A DNA stretch of 39,218 bases from a virus. A program made the position numbers and the translations under genes. Under the pieces are notes generated by a model. The model worked only from the letters and a program-made list of their open reading frames with translations. It was not told the DNA's origin and searched no databases. The stretch is from positions 1 through 39,218 of the IMG/VR virus record IMGVR_UViG_3300043469_003168. The stretch is one strand, 5' to 3'. Positions within the stretch are counted from its first letter, which is position 1. Each line of letters opens with the position of its first letter. This document shows positions 1 to 8,082 of this stretch, piece after piece.

Positions 1-471
1 TCAGTACCGTTTATATCCGTAATATTTTCCGTATTGCGTCACATTGCTGGCATCGGCCGAAGGCGGCGGTCCGCCGGCATCGATCGTCTGCCCCTGATAC
101 TGCTCGGATCCTGGCGCGACTGTGTGCGATGTCGCCTGGATATTGGCGATTGCCTGGCCTGCGTAATTCTTGACGCCGGCAACAACCGCATGGACCGTGG
201 AGCGAATGACATCTATCGTTTGGCCGGCATAATTCACGGTTGCGGTCGCGACCGTACTGACCGTGCCGGATCCGCTACCCACCAATTGGCCTGCGTAATT
301 CATTACCGCGGCCGTGACAGCATGCAGCGTCGCGGCCGAGCTGGTCACCGATTGCCCCGACATTGACATAACGGCAGCGGTAACCGTGTGCGTGGTACCG
401 CCACCGCCACCGCCGGCGATCTGCCCATCATCGGCAAAAGGCGCGCCGGCAAATGGATAGAAACCGAGCAT
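1..471 (-). CDS. Tail-associated protein built of five 22-residue tandem repeats
   Basis: A 156-residue protein at the distal end of the late block. After a short leader with a poly-Gly run (residues 20-25), residues 27-136 divide exactly into five 22-residue repeats. They share the pattern xHxVxxxVxNYAGQxxxxxxxT; the core NYAGQ is intact in repeats 2-4 and degenerate in 1 and 5. The C-terminus is Tyr-rich (QYGKYYGYKRY). The start ATG overlaps the TAA of the upstream tail gene by one base, so translation is probably coupled. The stop codon is the first three bases of the window, so the gene is complete but what follows is unseen. I do not recognise the family. Position after the tail proteins suggests a fibre-tip or adhesion role, which is inference. 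Confidence 0.75.
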   Translation of the reverse strand: MLGFYPFAGAPFADDGQIAGGGGGGTTHTVTAAVMSMSGQSVTSSAATLHAVTAAVMNYAGQLVGSGSGTVSTVATATVNYAGQTIDVIRSTVHAVVAGVKNYAGQAIANIQATSHTVAPGSEQYQGQTIDAGGPPPSADASNVTQYGKYYGYKRY

Positions 472-1610
472 TAGTAATCGCTCTCAATATAGACTTTGGC
501 GAATTCGATGGCGACGGATGAAGCCACCGCACCGTTGTTAATCTCACCTTTGAACGCCATGCCGGTATTGGTTGCGGGCAGGTCAGTTGTGTAACTGGTA
601 TCAAGCACCGTTACATTGGAATGAATATTGACGATACGCACAAAAATTTCGGTTGCCGCACCGGGCGGGCAAAAGATAAACATATCATAGCCATGCGTTG
701 TATTGCTGCGCGCCGCATTTGTTCCCAAGTCAACCTTAGTGCAGGTGCCCGATCCGTCATTGCGCATCAGGAAAAAATTGCCGGTGTTTGCGTCTGTCGT
801 GTCGTAACCTACACCGATACAGTTGAGCAATGCACCTGCCGAGCCAGCGGCCGTGTTCAAAATTGCAGTCGAAGCGCATAGGCCGACAAACATCTGTGCG
901 CCCGTCACGTTCAATTGATGCCCGAATTGAGTACGGAACCAGAACCCGCCAAAGCCTGCCGCGCTGCCACGAAACCATTGCGCATAGGCAAGGCGCATCC
1001 CCGTGGTCGATCCAGCAGTAGCAGCGGATGCAAAGCGTTTACGTGCTGTCGCCTGCCAAGGGTTTGCCGAAGCGAACGTCTGCTGTAGCGACATGGTTGC
1101 GGCTGTGGTGAGCGTCCCGCCCCATATTGTCGGGGCTGTCGTTCCCGATGCAGGAGCAATCATGCAAACACTGTTGCCGTGCAAGCCTACCTGCATGATC
1201 GTATCGATGCCGGAAGGCCCGATTATTTTAGGAAGATGACGGCCAGCCACTAACTTGGAATAATGTGTAATGCCTCCAACGGGCGCAACGGGATCGGCAA
1301 CGGAAGTTAAATCAACATAGCTGTTATATCGCTCCGCAATTGGCACCAGGAAAACCTTGGCCGTGCCTGACAGGCTAATCAGGGCGCCTGTTGATGATGC
1401 CGATAATGTGCGGGTTAATGTTGTCGAAGTCCCGCCAACCGTGCCGAAACCTGTTTCCCAGGCCGTGCCATCCTCGATCGCATACTGGACGATTGCACCA
1501 TCTGGAATGGATGCACCAGCCATAGTGCGGAAGCCGCTAGTAGCAGCTCCCGCCGTAATGGTGCCGGTTCCGGTTGTCGCGGTCGCGAACGATACCCGAT
1601 CATATTGCAT
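471..1610 (-). CDS. Distal tail / putative receptor-binding protein
   Basis: A 379-residue protein rich in Gly, Ser, Thr and Ala with no charged helical segments, typical of beta-structured phage fibre proteins. Residues 1-95 resemble an N-terminal module common in alphaproteobacterial phage tail proteins: a DRV start, a TTGTGTIT-like strand, then YAIEDGTAWETGFGTV and a LTRT strand. This resemblance is from memory and unsearched. The remainder (about 110-379) looks like an all-beta lectin or receptor-binding fold, but no family is recognised. It follows gene 1620-2060 after a 9-base gap and is coupled to the repeat protein downstream. Function in host adsorption is inferred from position and composition. 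Confidence 0.7.
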   Translation of the reverse strand: MQYDRVSFATATTGTGTITAGAATSGFRTMAGASIPDGAIVQYAIEDGTAWETGFGTVGGTSTTLTRTLSASSTGALISLSGTAKVFLVPIAERYNSYVDLTSVADPVAPVGGITHYSKLVAGRHLPKIIGPSGIDTIMQVGLHGNSVCMIAPASGTTAPTIWGGTLTTAATMSLQQTFASANPWQATARKRFASAATAGSTTGMRLAYAQWFRGSAAGFGGFWFRTQFGHQLNVTGAQMFVGLCASTAILNTAAGSAGALLNCIGVGYDTTDANTGNFFLMRNDGSGTCTKVDLGTNAARSNTTHGYDMFIFCPPGAATEIFVRIVNIHSNVTVLDTSYTTDLPATNTGMAFKGEINNGAVASSVAIEFAKVYIESDY

Positions 1611-1619
1611 GGCAAGCTC

Positions 1620-2060
1620 CTATGGCGTGCGGCTGATATTGAGCGCACCGGTTGCGGCCGCGATGTCGAGCGTCAACGGACCGGACACGTTCCCGAAATC
1701 CGCACCCTCGGTCATATAACCGATCAGCTTGCTGGTTCCGTCAACGCCGGTATCTTCATACCAGACATAGGTACGGCCGTTGCTGAACCCGCCGGCATTT
1801 TGCGCCCAGACGATATCGGCATGGATCCACTCCACGACATTGCCATCAAGCGCGCAGGTAACGCCGCTGATTGCCGTGCCGCGCGCGGTATAGTTGGTGC
1901 CGCTTACTTCGTTGGTGACATCGCTTTTGAACGCATGCGCCTGGCTAGGCGTATAGGCGCTGGTCGTAATCATCACCTTGATGGTGGCGGTATCGAGATC
2001 GATCGCATTGCCGTTATGTTGCTTCAGCATGAACTGATTAAAGACGGTAAAGGTACCCAT
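1620..2060 (-). CDS. Phage structural protein, unknown function
   Basis: A 146-residue, mostly beta-predicted protein (MGTFTVFNQFMLKQHNG start, then LDTATIKVMITTSAYTPSQ). This N-terminus is reminiscent of small virion proteins found next to tail fibre genes in many proteobacterial phages; the match is from memory. No catalytic motif or membrane segment is seen. Its ATG overlaps the TAA of the 90-residue gene upstream by one base. Probably a fibre-associated or tail-attached structural protein; the exact role is unknown. Confidence 0.65.
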   Translation of the reverse strand: MGTFTVFNQFMLKQHNGNAIDLDTATIKVMITTSAYTPSQAHAFKSDVTNEVSGTNYTARGTAISGVTCALDGNVVEWIHADIVWAQNAGGFSNGRTYVWYEDTGVDGTSKLIGYMTEGADFGNVSGPLTLDIAAATGALNISRTP

Positions 2061-2332
2061 TATGCGCCTCCCTCTTCAACCGGCGCCGGCGCAAGGCCAG
2101 CCTCCAGCTGTGCCAACCCGGCATAATAATCATGGAACCGCTGCAGCTCGGCAAGGCGCTCGGGCGTTTTCTCGCCGCGCTGCACGGCTTCCCGGCATTG
2201 TATGATCGCACGCGCGAAGCGGTCGCGATGGAACTCGGCCTGCGTACGATCGCGGCCAGAGGCTTCGCCGATCGAGATATCGGCAGCAGGCGGTGGATCC
2301 AGCCCGAGCAGTTTTGACCAAATGCTCATCAA
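2060..2332 (-). CDS. Small hypothetical protein of the tail/lysis cluster
   Basis: A 90-residue protein of mixed charge. A Pro-rich N-terminus (LGLDPPPAADIS) is followed by a helix-rich middle (QAEFHRDRFARAIIQCREAVQRGEKTPERLAELQRFHDYYAGLAQLEAG, here about residues 32-80) and an acidic Pro/Gly tail. No membrane segment. A near neighbour of the membrane proteins at 2656-3272 and coupled to the gene downstream by a TAATG overlap. Family not recognised; retained because it fits the unbroken coupled operon and a GGAGGT-like site precedes the ATG. Confidence 0.6.
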   Translation of the reverse strand: MMSIWSKLLGLDPPPAADISIGEASGRDRTQAEFHRDRFARAIIQCREAVQRGEKTPERLAELQRFHDYYAGLAQLEAGLAPAPVEEGGA

Positions 2333-2338
2333 TACCTC

Positions 2339-2653
2339 CTATACATATGCTGCGGTGCGCAAGATCCAGTCACCCTTGGGAAGGGAAAGCATCACACGCT
2401 CGTTGGCGCCGAGAACCTGCGAACTAGCGCCGGGATTAAGCGAGGCGGCCTCGGAATTAAGGCGGATGTCAACACGCAGCTTGGCCGTGGCCACCAGAAC
2501 CAACGTCGCTGCGGGCGTGGTGACATTGAGCACATTGCTGTCGACACCCTCGGCAAGGCCGCTTTGACCTTCCAAAAGCGGTACCGAGGGCGCAGGCGGC
2601 AGATTGCCGTACATAGGGTTACCGATTGGATGCAGCGAAATATCAACGGGCAT
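2339..2653 (-). CDS. Small hypothetical virion or tail protein
   Basis: A 104-residue protein with a predicted beta-rich body (NVLNVTTPAATLVLVATAKLRVDIRLNSEAA and VMLSLPKGDWILRTAAYV are both strand-like and partly hydrophobic). No signal peptide, and Pro residues near the N-terminus (LPPAPSVPLL). It starts two bases after the holin-like gene stops, so it lies in the same transcript. I do not recognise a family. A small beta-sandwich structural accessory is plausible but unproven. Confidence 0.6.
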   Translation of the reverse strand: MPVDISLHPIGNPMYGNLPPAPSVPLLEGQSGLAEGVDSNVLNVTTPAATLVLVATAKLRVDIRLNSEAASLNPGASSQVLGANERVMLSLPKGDWILRTAAYV

Positions 2654-2655
2654 AA

Positions 2656-2985
2656 CTATTCTCCTTCGGTTTTTTCGAGCGTGACCTTATCGCCCGAATT
2701 GATTTGCGTGCCGCCGCCTTCAGCAGAAAATCCATCCTTGCCCAGACGGACAGCGCGGATCGATACAAACATGGCAAGGCCGGTTGTGATAATCAGCAAG
2801 CAGGCCGCTACGATCAACGACAGCTGGCTGAAGGTTTTGGGCAGATCAGCACTAAGCGCTTTCAGCATCGCCCAAATTACAACGCCGGTCAGCGCAGGAC
2901 CGGATCCGGCAAAGATGATATAGACCAAAGTCTGACGGCCTTCATGGCTGTACGGTACCCAGCTCCACGGATTATACCACTTCAT
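2656..2985 (-). CDS. Two-helix membrane protein, holin-like
   Basis: A 109-residue protein with two hydrophobic segments, about residues 19-44 (LVYIIFAGSGPALTGVVIWA) and 55-78 (LSLIVAACLLIITTGLAMFV), joined by a short polar turn, with a charged C-terminal tail ending EKTEGE. Length, two transmembrane helices and a polar tail fit class II holins. It overlaps the coiled-coil membrane gene upstream by ATGA. The GH19 endolysin lies far away at 31540-32211, so if this is the holin, lysis genes are split across the genome. Holin assignment rests on topology only; another small membrane role is possible. Confidence 0.5.
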   Translation of the reverse strand: MKWYNPWSWVPYSHEGRQTLVYIIFAGSGPALTGVVIWAMLKALSADLPKTFSQLSLIVAACLLIITTGLAMFVSIRAVRLGKDGFSAEGGGTQINSGDKVTLEKTEGE

Positions 2986-3272
2986 GGCGTTGCTTCCCCT
3001 GCTGCCTTGGCCTCTTTTTTCAGATCATCGATCAAATGCTTGCACCGCTTCAGCGTACGGCTTGCCGGATCCAGGCGGTCGACCTCGCGCCACAAGAGCT
3101 CGATGATGGCGACATGCTTTTCCCGGCGACTTTGACTGTTTCGATCGCGCTGCTCACACTTTTCAAGCTTGCGATCGAGCTCTTTGAAACGCGCCTCCAC
3201 CTTGCGCCAAACAAATGCACATGCGCCACCGACAGGTGTTAAAACCCCAGCAATCACTCCCCACTCAATCAT
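2982..3272 (-). CDS. N-anchored coiled-coil membrane protein (holin- or i-spanin-like)
   Basis: A 96-residue protein with one N-terminal hydrophobic stretch (residues 3-22, WGVIAGVLTPVGGACAFVW) followed by a highly charged helix (about 24-90, KVEARFKELDRKLEKCEQRD and onward) with heptad-like spacing. That topology fits Rz-type inner-membrane spanins and some class III or accessory holins. No overlapping o-spanin lipoprotein is visible nearby, which weakens the spanin reading. It is coupled by overlap to the tailspike gene upstream and the holin-like gene downstream. A lysis role is inference from topology and the neighbouring membrane protein. Confidence 0.5.
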   Translation of the reverse strand: MIEWGVIAGVLTPVGGACAFVWRKVEARFKELDRKLEKCEQRDRNSQSRREKHVAIIELLWREVDRLDPASRTLKRCKHLIDDLKKEAKAAGEATP

Positions 3273-5554
3273 GCCATTAACTTTGCATTTTTGAGCGAGG
3301 TAATAAGCGCATCAAATTCAACTTTTGTTGGATTTGCGCCCGCTGCAAATGACACTGATGCTGCCTGCACAGCCCCTACAATCCCATAAGGATGCCAAGT
3401 CCCAGGAGTACCGCTAGCCGTACTAACAAAACCGACAGGACCGCCGACGATCGGATTAGCATTAATTACTCGATCGGCTCGCGAATGGGTGCCAGCGACA
3501 GGCGCAGCGGTATTCATTTCCACTTTGTTGATGCGGCCACCAACCCCATCATCTGCAAACATTTCGGTGCGTGTCCACGGAGGGCTTGTCGCTCCGATCA
3601 CTCTGCCGCCATAGGATGGAATGCCTAGAATAGATCCGCTCACCGTTAGATAGCCATTATTCTTTGAACCAAAGAGATCGGCCGCCCCGGTAGTCATAGT
3701 AATCTTGCATTCACCGTCATAAGTCCCACGCAAAAATGCCGTGTTAGCGGATCCGTTTTGCACAAATATGCAGTCAGAAAACCTCGCTGCCGCGACGCTG
3801 AACCCGGCTTCAACACCAGCTCCTGCTTTAAAACTGCACTCGCTGTAGTGCGCTCCAAAGTTATCATCGAATAGCAATGTCCCGAATATCGGGCGGCCAT
3901 TCCAAGGCACATTTGCGAATGTACAACGGATTAATTTAGTCCGCTGCTCAGGCGTAGCCCACGCATTCTTTTGAGGAAGGGCGAGGCCAGATATAAGGCA
4001 TTCCTCAAATACGAACCCTGGTTTGTTGACCCAAATAGAATTAGCCGTGGTCCCAAAAAATCTACACCGACGGAATGTTACATCTGCGTTGTCTCCAGCA
4101 TCAGCCAACATCGCTACGCCGTAGCTGTCAGCAAATTCGCAATTTTCGAAAATTCCGTCACGGCAAATCGATAGCTCAGCTTCGATGTCTAGACAGGCTG
4201 CTGGTGCGGATTGAAAGGCGCCACGTCCGGTCCGCAAAAACTTACAGTTTGTCGCGCGTAATCCTATTCCCCCTGTCCACGAAAGCGCTTGTCGGCTTCC
4301 ATAATCGAAAACGCAATTATTAAGATATATGGGGGTGGATGGACTATTTGCCGTCAATCCATATCCATACTGGCCCAGCAACGCACAATCGCGACCATGG
4401 TGATGACTGTAAACGCTATCGACCATCACTTTTTTACAGCCTTGGGTCATTATCCCATCGGCTTCACATTGATATCCGGTGTCACCATATTGACCACCAA
4501 GGACAATCGTCGCGCTACTTCCATCAAGCTCACCGTTGCGGATCATAATCTCTGCGCAGTTTTTTGCCTTAATAATGATCCCGGGATCCGCTCTGTAATT
4601 TGCATCCGTGAACGGCAAAGCAGGTACGTGAGCTAATCCAGTTGTCGGATTGAACGACCCCATTTTTTGGCCGTTCACCATCTGTATTGTTGATCCATTC
4701 AGATCTATGATTATTGGCTTGGTGCAATCCTTGAAGCTGAGAATGTCAAGAGCTCGATAGGAATAACCAAGGCCACCGGCACCTGCAAATTGCTGGCCGC
4801 CAACCCTATACGTTTTGTTGCGGCCCAAAGTGATTGTTCCGCCACCAGCCAGATTGATTGCATTGGCTAGAGCTGCAAACGCTGCCGTATCATTGCTTCC
4901 ATCCGCAAGCGCACCATAATCTTCAGGGGTCAGTGGTAGATCGGTCAGTCTCGACCAAAGCGTACGCAGAACAGTTCCAATTCCGCCTGCTTTCCATGCA
5001 ATTAGCAGGGTTCCGAGCAGGCTTGACGCTAAGTCAGTGCGCAAGGCAGCGTCATTACCTGTTCCAGATAATGCTATCGGATCTCCAGTTGGACCCCAGC
5101 CAAAAAATTTACCGCCTCGATCCCCACTTTTCGGCACAATGCCTGCAGTCTCACCATCAGGCACAAGATAGGATCTTTTCGCTGTATCATCGATTTTTTG
5201 ATCCTGCTCCTGATCGATCAACATTGCCGTATCGAGCGCAGCCTCATGACTTTCTGCCGGAAATGTATCACCACTCGTGTAATCCATCGTCTGGGCGCGC
5301 GGCGTAACACGCTTGATACGCAACCGCGTGCCAGCAATCGCCGCGGCCGAAACCGTTAAGCTACCACCGGCATCCGTGGAACCGCCTGTCACCGAGTAAT
5401 CTGTGCCATATAGCAAGGCGGTTACAACCCCCGCCGCGGAAACACGCGAGGCCGAAATATGCTGGGGGCTGCGGAAACGGAAAGGGACAGCAAAAACTGT
5501 GGTTACGCCATTTTCCAGATATTCAATGCTCGGCGTCAACGCGGCTGCAGTCAT
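3269..5554 (-). CDS. Tailspike with T7-fibre-like head-binding domain and beta-helix
   Basis: A 761-residue protein. Residues 1-130 (IEYLENGVTTVFAVPFRFRS, YGTDYSVTGG, RVTPRAQTMDY, ESHEAALDTAMLIDQEQDQ) match the virion-attachment domain known from T7 gp17 and related podovirus fibres and spikes. After a linker, residues from about 210 (TPEDYGALADGSNDTAAFAAL, then GGGTITLGRNKTYRVGG) start a pectate-lyase-like right-handed beta-helix with repeated N- and C-containing turns through about 620. A smaller C-terminal domain follows. Such spikes bind and often cleave capsule or O-antigen polysaccharide; no catalytic residues can be assigned here. The gene body looks more AT-rich than its neighbours, as expected if receptor-binding modules are swapped. 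Coupled by ATGA to both flanking genes. Confidence 0.85.
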   Translation of the reverse strand: MTAAALTPSIEYLENGVTTVFAVPFRFRSPQHISASRVSAAGVVTALLYGTDYSVTGGSTDAGGSLTVSAAAIAGTRLRIKRVTPRAQTMDYTSGDTFPAESHEAALDTAMLIDQEQDQKIDDTAKRSYLVPDGETAGIVPKSGDRGGKFFGWGPTGDPIALSGTGNDAALRTDLASSLLGTLLIAWKAGGIGTVLRTLWSRLTDLPLTPEDYGALADGSNDTAAFAALANAINLAGGGTITLGRNKTYRVGGQQFAGAGGLGYSYRALDILSFKDCTKPIIIDLNGSTIQMVNGQKMGSFNPTTGLAHVPALPFTDANYRADPGIIIKAKNCAEIMIRNGELDGSSATIVLGGQYGDTGYQCEADGIMTQGCKKVMVDSVYSHHHGRDCALLGQYGYGLTANSPSTPIYLNNCVFDYGSRQALSWTGGIGLRATNCKFLRTGRGAFQSAPAACLDIEAELSICRDGIFENCEFADSYGVAMLADAGDNADVTFRRCRFFGTTANSIWVNKPGFVFEECLISGLALPQKNAWATPEQRTKLIRCTFANVPWNGRPIFGTLLFDDNFGAHYSECSFKAGAGVEAGFSVAAARFSDCIFVQNGSANTAFLRGTYDGECKITMTTGAADLFGSKNNGYLTVSGSILGIPSYGGRVIGATSPPWTRTEMFADDGVGGRINKVEMNTAAPVAGTHSRADRVINANPIVGGPVGFVSTASGTPGTWHPYGIVGAVQAASVSFAAGANPTKVEFDALITSLKNAKLMA

Positions 5555-8082
5555 GGTTCAAAACCCCCTTGTTCGTTGGATAATGCAGGTTCAAGCTCGG
5601 GCGCGCGATCGGGCGACGTTTCGCCCGGTGCCCACCAAAAATCTGTTCCCTGATCTGCTGCGCGCTGTTCCATGCGGCGATGCGCGTCACGGACATCAGG
5701 ATCTGCGAGCGCGTCCAGCTCTTCCAGGAACAGGCGATTAAGCGCGAGCTTGGCATACCAGGCATTGCCGCCGGGCAGGTTCGCCTTGAAACTGCGCATC
5801 AGCTCGCGGCCGACATTGGTTTCCTCGCCGCGGGCGACCTCGCCGATATTGGCAAGGGTCAGATTGAACGCCGGATCGATGAACGTCGCGGCCGTTGGCC
5901 CTGCAACAAAGCCGGCGACCGTGTTGCCGCGGTCATTCGCAACGCCCTGGCTAAGGATATCACCCATAAGACCGGCGCCACCGCCGCGGGCAAAACCGCG
6001 CGCGAGCAGGGTTTCATCCCATGGCAGAGGATCTTTGCCATCGGTGAGCTGGATCATCTGCTCGGCCAGCATGCCGCCAAGAGTTACGCCGATAATCGTA
6101 CGGAATAGATATTCCTTCGGGCCGATCGCGCCCTCGCCGTACATGCTGCGCTGCCAGGTGTTAATCATGGCCGCGATGCCGAACGTCTTAAATTGTGTGG
6201 TCGAGTGGATCAGCTCGCCAAGCACCTTGCCCTTTTTAACTTCCAGTGCACCGCCCAGCGTGATCGCCGCCGTCTGCGCGCGCAGGCCTTCACCAACCAC
6301 GCGCGTCTTGGCCTCGGCATCGATCAGCTCAAAATATTTGACCGTGGCTTTCAGCGCCATATCGGGATCGAGATCCGCACGCCGCGCAAGATCGCCAGGG
6401 CGAAGCACCTGGACGCCGTCGCCATCCTCGATCGCGGTGGACCGCAACAGATCCCAATCATCGGCATCGATGCCATAGCGTTGGAACGCCTTGCGCTGGC
6501 CATCGCCGAGCTGGTCAAAGCTTTTGCCGGCCTGCTCGGCCCATTCCTTCATCCAGGCAAGCGCGGCCGTTTCTTTCCAGGCGACCGTGCTTGGCGTCAG
6601 CAAGGTACTGCGCAGCACGAAATCGGCCGAGCGGTTAGTGAGCTCGAACAGATTGAACCGCATGCGGGTGCCCTCGCGGAACATTCGCTCGGTACGGGAA
6701 ACCAATTCATGCGAGACAATGCCGGCATGGCGCGCGGCATCGCGATGCGACGCATCGAGCGGATTAAAGCTTGCGACATATGTCTGCAGCATCTTGAACT
6801 GCGGCAGGCCGTTGAACTTGCTGTTGGTTGCGGCCCACATGGGATCGGTGAAAAACGCCGAGATAAAGGCGCGGCCGAGCTTGGTTGCCACGTTCCAGTT
6901 GCGAGCGCCCTGGAAAAAGCGCGCCACCGTGCGGTTGTGCGGCATGGTCAGCTCGCCGGAATAATAGCGCCACATGCGCTCCATCAGATCCGCGCCATCG
7001 GCGGCATCCGCCTCCAGCTTCAGCTGCTGCCCGCCGGCCATGGTTGGCAAGGCATCTTGCTTGGCGACATCTTTCAGCCAGCGTATCGTAAGCGCAGGAT
7101 TGGGCCCGAGCACCTGCATGGCCGCAATGTCCTGGCTCATACTGTCGATATGGCTCACGATCGCGTCAAAGACATCGCCGCGGCCAAAGCGCTGGTTGTA
7201 GGCGAGCCAGCTGTCGGTATCCTTGAACACAAGGAAACGATGATCGGCGCGCCGGTTGGCAAGCTTGCCCTGGCCGGTAAAGGCACCGGGCACCTGGCCA
7301 TCCATGCCCTCGCTCGAAATGTTGCGCCAAACCGCGTCCAGCGCATCGTTGATCGCATCCTCGTCGGAAAAGGCCTTGCCGGTTGTATTGTCGATCATCT
7401 GCGACGTATCGAGCAGCGGGCGGATTGTGGCTTTCCATTCGTCCAGCCCGGCCTTGGCGATCAGCATCGCGTCATGGCTTTGCGGCATACCCCAATTTTT
7501 CAGCTTGGGGATGTCGCCGCCGGCACGATTGAACTGCAGGCGCAGCCATTCAAACGTATCTTCGATGCTTTGCGCGATCAGGCCGGCATTGGGATTGTCG
7601 ATCTTTTCCCCACGCAAGGCGCGCGCGACATCCTCCAGCTCGGCACGCTTGGCCACAACGCCCAGCAGGTTGCGCTTATAGCGGCCGACAAAATCGCCCA
7701 TGCGCGACCAGGCTAAATTGGTAATAGCGGTACGCCGGTTGGAAACGCTCGGCACGCCGCGGGCGCCCTCGTGATGATCCATCACCGCCGCAAGATAATG
7801 GCCGGCCTTGCCACCGCTTTCGATATGGGCGGTTAACCCGGTCAGCAGATCGCGCTGGATCCCGATCTGCTTGACCTTTTGGATTGCATCGCGCTGCGCC
7901 TGGTAATCCAGCGCATCGATCGTGTCCATGGTTGCCTGCGCTTCAGCATCGAGCTTGCCCATGCTCTTGCCATAAGCCGTATTCAGCCGGTCAAATTCGG
8001 TACGGAAACGCGCTGCGCGCTCGGGATCGATCGTGCCATCCGCTTCCAGGCGAGCAAGGCAGGCCGCAAACGTCACAGACAT
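5551..8082 (-). CDS. Large ejection / internal virion protein
   Basis: An 843-residue, helix-rich protein between the 1291-residue ejection protein and the tailspike. It begins MSVTFAACLARLEADGTIDPERA and contains long charged helices (about 20-90), a middle region with several small hydrophobic and Gly-rich stretches (about 600-720, with FGIAAMINTWQRSMYGEGAI and IIGVTLGGMLAEQMIQL), and an acidic Pro-rich tail. Proteins of this size and composition next to T7 gp16-like genes are usually packaged and injected with the DNA. No enzymatic motif is recognised. It overlaps the upstream gene by ten bases and is coupled to the tailspike by ATGA. It may extend the cell-envelope channel; that is inference. 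Confidence 0.7.
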   Translation of the reverse strand: MSVTFAACLARLEADGTIDPERAARFRTEFDRLNTAYGKSMGKLDAEAQATMDTIDALDYQAQRDAIQKVKQIGIQRDLLTGLTAHIESGGKAGHYLAAVMDHHEGARGVPSVSNRRTAITNLAWSRMGDFVGRYKRNLLGVVAKRAELEDVARALRGEKIDNPNAGLIAQSIEDTFEWLRLQFNRAGGDIPKLKNWGMPQSHDAMLIAKAGLDEWKATIRPLLDTSQMIDNTTGKAFSDEDAINDALDAVWRNISSEGMDGQVPGAFTGQGKLANRRADHRFLVFKDTDSWLAYNQRFGRGDVFDAIVSHIDSMSQDIAAMQVLGPNPALTIRWLKDVAKQDALPTMAGGQQLKLEADAADGADLMERMWRYYSGELTMPHNRTVARFFQGARNWNVATKLGRAFISAFFTDPMWAATNSKFNGLPQFKMLQTYVASFNPLDASHRDAARHAGIVSHELVSRTERMFREGTRMRFNLFELTNRSADFVLRSTLLTPSTVAWKETAALAWMKEWAEQAGKSFDQLGDGQRKAFQRYGIDADDWDLLRSTAIEDGDGVQVLRPGDLARRADLDPDMALKATVKYFELIDAEAKTRVVGEGLRAQTAAITLGGALEVKKGKVLGELIHSTTQFKTFGIAAMINTWQRSMYGEGAIGPKEYLFRTIIGVTLGGMLAEQMIQLTDGKDPLPWDETLLARGFARGGGAGLMGDILSQGVANDRGNTVAGFVAGPTAATFIDPAFNLTLANIGEVARGEETNVGRELMRSFKANLPGGNAWYAKLALNRLFLEELDALADPDVRDAHRRMEQRAADQGTDFWWAPGETSPDRAPELEPALSNEQGGFEP

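Noticed and set aside
471-5554. Diversity-generating retroelement, suggested by the Bbp19-like link to phage BPP-1
   Set aside because: No reverse transcriptase frame and no template/variable repeat pair was seen near the tail genes.
6193-7716. 507-codon plus-strand frame
   Set aside because: Antisense to the 843-residue ejection protein gene, which has proper coupling and protein-like composition.
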